From Actinomadura geliboluensis (GTDB lineage: Bacteria > Actinomycetota > Actinomycetes > Streptosporangiales > Streptosporangiaceae), in the NCBI RefSeq assembly GCF_005889745.1, contig NZ_VCKZ01000032.1:1-36072 (forward strand): a stretch of DNA of 36,072 nucleotides, in the 5' to 3' direction. Position 1 is the first letter of the stretch. Each line of letters begins with the position of its first letter. The notes beneath the pieces were generated by a model. It was not told the origin of the DNA. It worked only from the letters and a program-made list of their open reading frames with translations, and made no database searches. Below, one piece after another: positions 30,832-36,072 of this stretch. The position numbers and the translations under genes were made by a program.

Positions 30832-31584
30832 GTCCTGTCCTTCGATCTCGCTGCTGTCGACGACCCACGTGCCCTCCTTCTGACTGAACGAGGACCGCAC
30901 ATGGATCGGGATGTTGTAGCGGCGCGCGTACTCCACGCAGCGCAGGTGCAGGATCTTCGCACCGCTCGCCGCCATCTCCAGCATCTCCTCGTAGGAGATC
31001 TTCGGGATCTTACGGGCGGCGGGCACGATGCGCGGGTCGGCGGTGAAGACGCCGTCGACGTCGGAGTAGATCTCGCAGACGTCGCCGTCCAGCGCGGCGG
31101 CGAGCGCCACCGCGGTGGTGTCGGAACCGCCGCGGCCGAGCGTGGTGATGTCCTTGGTGCCCTGCGAGACGCCCTGGAAGCCGGCCACGATGCAGATCGA
31201 GCCCTCGTCCAGCGCGGTCCTTATCCGGCCCGGCGTCACGTCGATGATCTTGGCTTTGCCATGCGAGCCGTCGGTGATCACGCCGGCCTGGGAGCCGGTG
31301 AACGAGCGGGCCTCGTGGCCCAGGTTCGCGATGGCCATGGCCAGCAGCGCCATCGAGATCCGCTCGCCGGCGGTGAGCAGCATGTCCAGCTCACGGCCCG
31401 GCGGCAGGGGGCTGACCTGCTTGGCCATATCGATGAGATCATCCGTCGTGTCGCCCATGGCGGAGACGACGACGACCACGTCGTTGCCCGCCTTCTTCGT
31501 TGCGACGATGCGCTGGGCGACCCGCTTGACGCCATCGGCGTCGGCGACGGAGGAGCCACCGTACTTCTGCACGACAAGAGCCAC
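30310..31584 (-). CDS. lysC: Aspartate kinase
   Basis: A 424-residue enzyme that phosphorylates aspartate, the first step to diaminopimelate/lysine, methionine and threonine. The kinase domain (1 to about 250) has VQKYGGSSV at the N-terminus, [14 protein letters not shown] and [16 protein letters not shown]. Two ACT domains follow (about 265-420) and carry the feedback-regulation site. The length matches actinobacterial LysC alpha. GTG 31584 has GAGGAG upstream. A -10 box (31628-31633) gives a short leader of about 35 nt, too short for a lysine riboswitch. Confidence 0.97.
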   Translation of the reverse strand: MALVVQKYGGSSVADADGVKRVAQRIVATKKAGNDVVVVVSAMGDTTDDLIDMAKQVSPLPPGRELDMLLTAGERISMALLAMAIANLGHEARSFTGSQAGVITDGSHGKAKIIDVTPGRIRTALDEGSICIVAGFQGVSQGTKDITTLGRGGSDTTAVALAAALDGDVCEIYSDVDGVFTADPRIVPAARKIPKISYEEMLEMAASGAKILHLRCVEYARRYNIPIHVRSSFSQKEGTWVVDSSEIEGQDMEQAIISGVAHDRSEAKITVVGVPDKVGEAATIFSVLSEAEINIDMIVQNVSAASTGRTDISFTLPSTDGQSALTALNKLKERIGFESLRYDDRIGKVSLIGAGMRSHPGVTAKLFSAIAEAGVNIEMISTSEIRISVVVAQDDIDTAVAAAHHAFDLDSDQVEAVVYGGTGR

Positions 31585-31627
31585 GAGTGGGCGCTCCTCG
31601 GATCGGGGTCAGGCGTACCGGACGTCG

Positions 31628-31633
31628 AGTCTA
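31628..31633 (-). promoter_or_regulatory. -10 box TAGACT of lysC
   Basis: Minus-strand TAGACT (31633-31628) fits TANNNT; transcript start is predicted near 31620. Confidence 0.45.
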
Positions 31634-31860
31634 CCGAGCCCGCTCCGATGGATCACGACCAGGTAACTGCCGGAGGCCGCCGGGGGTCCGCGCGAGGCGA
31701 ATGTTCCCGGCGGACCACCACAAGGTAGGGCAAAGCGTCTATGTAGCGGCGGGGTGTGGGCGGCGCGCCCGGTTCGTGCCGCCCGCCGGTGATCCGGCGC
31801 GTCCGCGGCCTGGGCCGGGCGCGGGCGCGCGCCGTGGTGTCCGAGCTGATGGGAGAGCCG

Positions 31861-32145
31861 ATGGGCGCGTTCGACGAGCTGCCGAGGGTGCGCAGGGGGC
31901 CGCTGCATGCGCTGTACGCGGCACTGCGGCGGCGCGCGCCGCAGATGTCCGCGGCGCGTCCGGACGGCGGCGTCCTGAACGTCGGCTACCGGGGCCGCAC
32001 CGCCCAGGTCGTCTGGGACGGCGACCTCGGCGTGTTCGCCTGGGACGAGCCCGACGGCGGGCGGATCGGACCCGACGTCGAGAAGGCGGCCGAGGTCGTC
32101 GCGGCGGCGCTGGACGCGCCGGTGAGCCCCGGCGCGTCCGGCTAG
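31861..32145 (+). CDS. Small conserved-looking hypothetical protein
   Basis: A 94-residue soluble protein. An Arg-rich helical N-terminus (DELPRVRRGPLHALYAALRRRAP) is followed by a beta-strand part (VLNVGYRGRTAQVVWDGDLGVFAWDEP) and a helix (VEKAAEVVAAAL). Good GC-rich codon usage and GGGAGAG before ATG 31861 support it. An upstream ATG at 31849 overlaps that site. No family recognised. It sits alone on the plus strand between lysC and the DUF5063 gene. Confidence 0.65.
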   Translation: MGAFDELPRVRRGPLHALYAALRRRAPQMSAARPDGGVLNVGYRGRTAQVVWDGDLGVFAWDEPDGGRIGPDVEKAAEVVAAALDAPVSPGASG

Positions 32146-32176
32146 ACGGGCGCAGCCTCCCGCCGGGCGCGCGCGG

Positions 32177-32734
32177 CTAGGCGGGCGCGGCCTCCGCCTC
32201 GGCCTCCGGAGCGACGTCCAGGCGGGCGTTCGCGACGAACGCGTGCAGGGCCCGCAGCGCGGCGCCGGCGTGGTTGCCCCAGTGGTTGAAGTAGGAGTAC
32301 TGCCACCACCACAGGGCCTCCAGGGGACGGTCCTGGTTGTAGTGCCGCAGCCCGTGGACGAGGTCGCTGGCGACGTCGACCAGGTCGTCCGACAGGCGGT
32401 AGGCGGTGGTCTCGGTGTCCTTGTACGGGTCGAAGACCTCGGCGTACTCGTCCAGCGCGACGAGGCGCTCCGACAGGCCCTGCCGGACGGCGTCCAGGTC
32501 CGGGTCGTCGCCGACCTCGGGCTCCCAGTTGTCCGGGAGGATGACGTCGGCGCTGGCGCCGAGCTGCGCGCCGGCCAGGATGACCTGCGACACCTCAAGG
32601 AGGAGGAGCGGGATCGTGTGCCGCCCGCCGTCGCCGCGGGCGACCGCCTCCAGTCCGTTCAGGTAGTTGTCGACATGGCACGCCACGCGCTCGGCGAGGG
32701 CGTTCCAGTCCTGCGGGCTGTTGGTGTCAGACAT
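32177..32734 (-). CDS. DUF5063 family protein
   Basis: A 185-residue soluble helical protein, a family commonly found behind recR in actinobacteria; function unknown. Visible hallmarks are [42 protein letters not shown] and [17 protein letters not shown]. The ATG at 32734 overlaps the end of recR by 8 nt (ATGTCTGA), so translation is coupled. An acidic Ala/Glu tail ends the protein. Confidence 0.85.
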   Translation of the reverse strand: MSDTNSPQDWNALAERVACHVDNYLNGLEAVARGDGGRHTIPLLLLEVSQVILAGAQLGASADVILPDNWEPEVGDDPDLDAVRQGLSERLVALDEYAEVFDPYKDTETTAYRLSDDLVDVASDLVHGLRHYNQDRPLEALWWWQYSYFNHWGNHAGAALRALHAFVANARLDVAPEAEAEAAPA

Positions 32735-33326
32735 CGAGCAGCCTCCGTCCTTCGAATGCGCGGCCCAGCGTCACCTCGTCCGCGTACTCGAGGTCGCCAC
32801 CCACCGGCAGGCCGCTGGCCAGACGGGTGACGGTAAGGCCCATGGGCTTGACGAGCCGGGCGAGGTACGTCGCGGTCGCCTCGCCCTCCAGGTTCGGGTC
32901 GGTGGCGAGGATCAGCTCGGTGACCGTCCCGTCCGCGAGCCGCTGCATCAGCTCGCGGATGCGCAGGTCGTCCGGGCCGACGCCCTCGATCGGGCTGATC
33001 GCGCCGCCGAGCACGTGGTAGGTGCCGCGGAACTCGCGGGTCTTCTCGATCGCGACGACGTCCTTGGACTCCTCCACCACGCAGATGACGTGCGGATCGC
33101 GGCGGGCGTCCCGGCAGATCCGGCACTCCTCCTCCTCCGCGACGTTCCCGCACGTCTTGCAGAAGCGGACCTTGTCCTTGACCTCCTTGAGCGCCTTCCC
33201 GAGCCGTTCGACGTCGGCCGGGTCGGCGGCGAGCAGGTGGAAGGCGATCCGCTGCGCGCTCTTGGGGCCGACGCCGGGCAGCCTGCCCAGCTCGTCGATG
33301 AGGTTCTGGACCACCCCTTCGTACAA
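32727..33326 (-). CDS. recR: Recombination protein RecR
   Basis: A 199-residue protein of the RecFOR pathway. It has the HhH region ([20 protein letters not shown]), a four-Cys zinc finger ([17 protein letters not shown], residues about 55-71) and the Toprim domain ([17 protein letters not shown] ... [19 protein letters not shown]). It loads RecA at single-strand gaps together with RecO/RecF. The start codon is TTG (33326) with a strong GGAGGGG 6 nt upstream. It follows ybaB by 45 nt and overlaps the DUF5063 gene. Confidence 0.97.
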   Translation of the reverse strand: MYEGVVQNLIDELGRLPGVGPKSAQRIAFHLLAADPADVERLGKALKEVKDKVRFCKTCGNVAEEEECRICRDARRDPHVICVVEESKDVVAIEKTREFRGTYHVLGGAISPIEGVGPDDLRIRELMQRLADGTVTELILATDPNLEGEATATYLARLVKPMGLTVTRLASGLPVGGDLEYADEVTLGRAFEGRRLLDV

Positions 33327-33371
33327 CGGACCCCTCCTTTCCTAGTCGTCCGCTCTCCTGGTCGCTCGCGC

Positions 33372-33779
33372 TCAGGCGCCCTGGCCGCCACCGCCGCCGA
33401 GGCCCGGGAAGCCGCCGGGCAGACCGCCTCCGGGGAGACCGCCGCCGGGCATGCCGCCGCCGAGCCCCTGCGCGAGCGGCCCCATCTTCTCCTGCTGGAG
33501 TTCCTGCACCGCGCGTCCGGCGTCGCGGATCGCGGCCAGGACGAGATCGGCGATCGTCTCCGCCGTGTCGGCCGGGTCGTCGGCGTCGATCGCCTTCGGA
33601 TCGATCGCCAGGCCCGTGACCTCGCCCTGCCCGTTGACCGTCGCCGTGACGAGCCCGCCGCCCGCGGTGCCCTGCACCTCGGCCTCCGCGAGCTCGCGCT
33701 GCGCGGTGAAGAGCTGCTGCTGCATGGCCTGCGCCTGCTGCAGAAGCTCCTGCATGTTCAACTGACCACCGGGTTCCAC
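33372..33779 (-). CDS. YbaB/EbfC nucleoid-associated protein
   Basis: A 135-residue DNA-binding protein. The coiled helical part is [37 protein letters not shown], followed by [16 protein letters not shown] and a Gly/Pro/Met/Leu-rich tail with GGGLP-type repeats (about 105-135). GTG 33779 has GGGAG 8 nt upstream and gives the usual actinobacterial start (MEPGGQ...NMQ). In most bacteria the gene order is dnaX-ybaB-recR; here the upstream neighbour is a divergent acyltransferase gene. Confidence 0.93.
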   Translation of the reverse strand: MEPGGQLNMQELLQQAQAMQQQLFTAQRELAEAEVQGTAGGGLVTATVNGQGEVTGLAIDPKAIDADDPADTAETIADLVLAAIRDAGRAVQELQQEKMGPLAQGLGGGMPGGGLPGGGLPGGFPGLGGGGGQGA

Positions 33780-33955
33780 GGTGCACTCCCTACTTCCGGC
33801 CCCCGAGGGCCTGCTCTCTGGCGCTCCGCCAGCCGCCGGACGTCCGTCCCACGAGACTACGGGTTCGCGCCATGATGCGGTAAGTACGCCGGTCACGATC
33901 TTGGCCAGAGTGCTCCCACGCTTGATCCGCGCCAAACCCGGGGCGGGGGCCCGGC

Positions 33956-33961
33956 TAGGCT
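33956..33961 (+). promoter_or_regulatory. -10 box TAGGCT of the leaderless acyltransferase gene
   Basis: TAGGCT ends exactly 7 nt before ATG 33969, and there is no ribosome site. Confidence 0.5.
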
Positions 33962-33968
33962 CGCGCCG

Positions 33969-34547
33969 ATGACCGACTTCTTCGCCGGGGACCCGCGCAG
34001 CAACCGGGAGCGGATGCTGGCCGGTGACCTCTACATCGCCGACGACCCCGACCTGGAGGCGGCGTCCAGGCGGGCCGTCGCCCTGGCCCACCGGTACGGC
34101 GAGGTCTACGCCACCGACCCGGACGCGGCCCGCCCCATCCTGGAGAACCTCCTCGGCTCGATCGCGCCGGACGCCCATATCCGTCCGCCCCTGTACGTCG
34201 ACTACGGCTCCTACATCACCGTCGGTTCCGGCACGTTCGCCAACTTCGGCCTGACCGCGCTGGACGTCGCGCCCATCACGATCGGCAGCGATGTCCAGAT
34301 CGGCCCGAACGTGCAGTTGCTCACGCCGACGCACCCTCTCGCCCCGGAGCGGCGGCGGGCGAAACTGGAGGCCGCCGAGCCGATCGTGATCGAGGACAAC
34401 GTCTGGCTGGGCGGCGGCGCCATCGTCCTGCCCGGGGTGACCATCGGCGAGAACAGCGTCATCGGCGCGGGCGCCGTGGTGACGAAGGACGTCCCCGCGA
34501 ACGTCGTGGCCGTGGGCAACCCGGCCCGGGTGATCCGCTCCCTCTGA
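33969..34547 (+). CDS. Maltose/galactoside O-acetyltransferase-like hexapeptide-repeat enzyme
   Basis: A 192-residue enzyme. The N-terminal MAC-type helical cap ([26 protein letters not shown]) is followed by left-handed beta-helix hexads ([68 protein letters not shown]). The catalytic His sits in TPTHPL. It transfers acetyl from acetyl-CoA to a sugar or similar hydroxyl. ATG 33969 with TAGGCT 7 nt upstream suggests a leaderless message. It is divergent from ybaB and ends in a hairpin before the next gene. Confidence 0.92.
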   Translation: MTDFFAGDPRSNRERMLAGDLYIADDPDLEAASRRAVALAHRYGEVYATDPDAARPILENLLGSIAPDAHIRPPLYVDYGSYITVGSGTFANFGLTALDVAPITIGSDVQIGPNVQLLTPTHPLAPERRRAKLEAAEPIVIEDNVWLGGGAIVLPGVTIGENSVIGAGAVVTKDVPANVVAVGNPARVIRSL

Positions 34548-34551
34548 GGTC

Positions 34552-34570
34552 GCGGCGGCCTCACCGCCGC
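34552..34570 (+). terminator. Hairpin after the acyltransferase gene
   Basis: GCGGCGG (34552-34558), 5-nt loop, CCGCCGC (34564-34570), right after the stop codon. Confidence 0.65.
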
Positions 34571-34633
34571 TCTCGGCCGACTCAACGGTCTCTCGACGGC
34601 GACACAGCCTGCGACGTGGTCTCGATCACACAC

Positions 34634-34660
34634 TGTCACATCGCGCGACAGGGCGGCGTC
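34634..34660 (+). promoter_or_regulatory. ECF41-type sigma factor promoter
   Basis: TGTCACA (34634-34640), exactly 16 nt, then CGTC (34657-34660). This is an exact match to the established ECF41 consensus TGTCACA-N16-CGTC. Transcription would begin near 34667, giving a leader of about 28 nt before the oxidoreductase ATG at 34695. Confidence 0.75.
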
Positions 34661-34694
34661 TTGTGCTCGAACCGCTCGAAGCGAGGGAGGCATC

Positions 34695-35900
34695 ATGACC
34701 GAGAACACCGATGTGGTCGTGGTCGGCGGCGGATACGCCGGTGTCATGGCGGCCAACCGCCTGACGCGGCGCGGCGACGTGACCGTGACGCTGATCAACC
34801 CGCGCCCGTCCTTCGTCCACCGGGTCCGCCTGCACCAACTGGTGGGCGGGACCGGCTCCGCCGTCGTCGACTACCGGGAGGTCCTGGCGGAGGGCGTCCG
34901 GCTGGTGGTCGACAGCGTGACGCGGATCGACGCGGCCGGACGCGGCGTGGAGCTGGCGAGCGGCGGCGCGGTCGGCTACGACTACCTGGTCTACGCGGCG
35001 GGCAGCGGCAGCACCGATTCGCAGGTGCCCGGCGCGGCCGAGTTCGCGTACCCGATCGCCGGCCTGGAGGAGGCGCAGCGGCTGCTGCCGGTCCTCGACG
35101 CCGCACCCGCGTCGGCCGCGGTGACGGTGGTCGGAGCCGGTCCGGCGGGCATCGAGACGGCCGCCGAACTGGCGGAGCAGGGCCGCGACGTGACCCTGGT
35201 CTGCGGCGGGGTGCTCGGCCCGTACCTGCACCCGCGCGGGCGCCGTTCGGTGGCCGGGCGGCTGGCGGAACTCGGCGTGACGGTCGTGGAGGGCCCCGGC
35301 ACCACGGTGACGGCGGTGACGTCCGATGCGGTGCGGCTCGCCGACGGCCGGGAGCTGCCGAGCACGGTGACGATCTGGGCCGCCGGCTTCGGCGTCCCCG
35401 ACCTCGCCGCGCGCAGCGGACTGAGCACCGATGCCCTGGGGCGCCTGCTCACGGACGAGACGCTGACCAGCGTGGACGACGAGCGCATCGTCGCGGCCGG
35501 GGACTCGGCGGCGCCGTCGGGCCTGCCGCTCCGGATGAGCTGCCAGGCCGCGATGCCGCTCGGCGCGCGGGCCGCCGACACGGTGCTCAGCCGGTTGGCG
35601 GGGGAGCGGCCCGAGCCCCTCAACCAATCGTTCGGAGCGCAGTGCATCAGCCTCGGCCGGCACACCGGCATCTTCCAGTTCGGCAACCGGTCCGACGTCG
35701 CGGTGTGGCTCCACATCGACGGCCGCCTCGGAGCGAAGATGAAGGAGACCGTGTGCAAGGGCATCGTGAAGCACCTGGCCGATGAGGCCCACAAGCCCGG
35801 CGGGTACAAACTGCACCGCGTCAAGGGAGGCGCCGGACGCCGCAAGGCCCTGCAGGCCATGCGCACCGAGGCACCGGCCGTCCTCGAACGGGTCGGCTAG
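34695..35900 (+). CDS. FAD-dependent NAD(P)H oxidoreductase (pyridine nucleotide-disulfide/NDH-2-like)
   Basis: A 401-residue flavoprotein. The FAD Rossmann motif is VVVVGGGYAGVMAANRL at the N-terminus, the NAD(P) motif VTVVGAGPAGIETAAEL is near residues 137-153, and the FAD C-terminal motif is ERIVAAGDSAAPS near 265-278. It resembles type II NADH dehydrogenases and related quinone reductases of actinobacteria; the electron acceptor is unknown. GGGAGG lies before ATG 34695. The perfect ECF41-type promoter fits the known ECF41 target classes (carboxymuconolactone decarboxylases, oxidoreductases, epimerases). No ECF41 sigma gene is in the window. Confidence 0.92.
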   Translation: MTENTDVVVVGGGYAGVMAANRLTRRGDVTVTLINPRPSFVHRVRLHQLVGGTGSAVVDYREVLAEGVRLVVDSVTRIDAAGRGVELASGGAVGYDYLVYAAGSGSTDSQVPGAAEFAYPIAGLEEAQRLLPVLDAAPASAAVTVVGAGPAGIETAAELAEQGRDVTLVCGGVLGPYLHPRGRRSVAGRLAELGVTVVEGPGTTVTAVTSDAVRLADGRELPSTVTIWAAGFGVPDLAARSGLSTDALGRLLTDETLTSVDDERIVAAGDSAAPSGLPLRMSCQAAMPLGARAADTVLSRLAGERPEPLNQSFGAQCISLGRHTGIFQFGNRSDVAVWLHIDGRLGAKMKETVCKGIVKHLADEAHKPGGYKLHRVKGGAGRRKALQAMRTEAPAVLERVG

Positions 35901-35913
35901 GCCCGATCGGGCC
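35900..35913. terminator. Palindrome GGCCCGATCGGGCC after the oxidoreductase gene
   Basis: A perfect 14-bp palindrome beginning at the last base of the stop codon; it can form a short 5-bp hairpin with a GATC loop, between convergent genes. Confidence 0.5.
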
Positions 35914-35956
35914 GCCTGCAGCGGAAATGGTCAAGGCATGAGCGCCGTCTCGGCGG

Positions 35957-36072
35957 TCAGGAGTTGTCGATCTCGCGGATGATCTGGCCACCGAGTTCGC
36001 GCTGGATGAGGGCCATGCCGTTCATCTCGGCCTCGGTGCCGTCGGCGTCGGCGTCGCCTTCGGGGTCGACCT
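35957..36072 (-). CDS. dnaX: C-terminal end of probable DNA polymerase III subunit gamma/tau (5' part outside window)
   Basis: Only the last 38 codons are visible. An acidic stretch (PEGDADADGTEAE) is followed by ALIQRELGGQIIREIDNS and TGA at 35957. The ending resembles actinobacterial DnaX C-termini. Position supports this, since ybaB and recR, dnaX's usual downstream partners, lie on the same strand 2.2 kb further on. The assignment rests on a short tail and on context. Confidence 0.5.
   Translation of the reverse strand, partial: VDPEGDADADGTEAEMNGMALIQRELGGQIIREIDNS

Noticed and set aside
31585..31640. Lysine riboswitch ahead of lysC
   Set aside because: The predicted leader is only about 35 nt, too short for the riboswitch.
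1..36072. A secondary-metabolite or defence cluster suggested by the many regulators
   Set aside because: No synthase, modification, restriction or other effector genes of such systems are present; the regulators sit next to ordinary enzymes.

Overview
The window is high-GC DNA from an actinobacterium. The gene content fits a member of the Streptosporangiales such as Actinomadura or a relative, but this is inferred from protein style and I could not search a database. Supporting signs are frequent GTG/TTG starts, several apparently leaderless genes with a -10 box 7 nt before the start codon, a SARP/BTAD regulator, an XRE-DUF5753 regulator, and a YbaB-RecR-DUF5063-LysC-Asd housekeeping block. 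I see no rRNA, tRNA, CRISPR array or phage cluster.

Layout, left to right. (1) 1-4.4 kb: the 3' part of a secreted protein, a VOC/flavin-binding two-gene operon divergent from a CGNR zinc-finger regulator across a shared dyad, and an NTF2-like protein. (2) 4.4-8.7 kb: a tightly overlapping seven-gene Mrp-type cation/proton antiporter operon (E-F-G-MbhD-B-C-D order) with no gene for the large N-terminal part of MrpA. (3) 8.9-11.9 kb: exported or wall-acting enzymes (PGRP-type amidase, secreted lipase, lipoprotein Amidase_3) and a small membrane protein. (4) 12-17 kb: an alpha/beta hydrolase divergent from a SARP regulator, a YbjQ-like protein and a catalase. (5) 17-22.3 kb: a regulator-rich stretch with a PucR-N-like sensor protein, a MerR regulator, an XRE-DUF5753 regulator behind paired 10-bp palindromes, and a diaminopropionate ammonia-lyase-like enzyme divergent from its LysR neighbour. 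(6) 22.3-24.6 kb: two small genes, then a TnpA-less TnpB element whose right end forms the last codons of a small lipoprotein gene. (7) 24.6-29 kb: a second, paralogous MerR, an S9 peptidase, a secreted M15-like protein and a TetR regulator. (8) 29-36 kb: asd, lysC, a small hypothetical gene, a DUF5063 gene, recR and ybaB, then two plus-strand genes (an acyltransferase and an FAD oxidoreductase with a perfect ECF41-type promoter), and at the edge the probable 3' end of dnaX.

Functional picture. The aspartate pathway (lysC, asd) and recombination genes are core. Most of the rest is stress, envelope and regulatory accessory content: ion homeostasis (Mrp), peroxide removal (catalase), peptidoglycan hydrolysis and small-molecule detoxification. 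The most interesting points are the exact ECF41 promoter on genes that split dnaX from ybaB-recR, the MrpA-less antiporter with an Mbh-like gene order, the paired palindromes before the XRE gene, and the TnpB insertion that rewrites the end of a lipoprotein gene.
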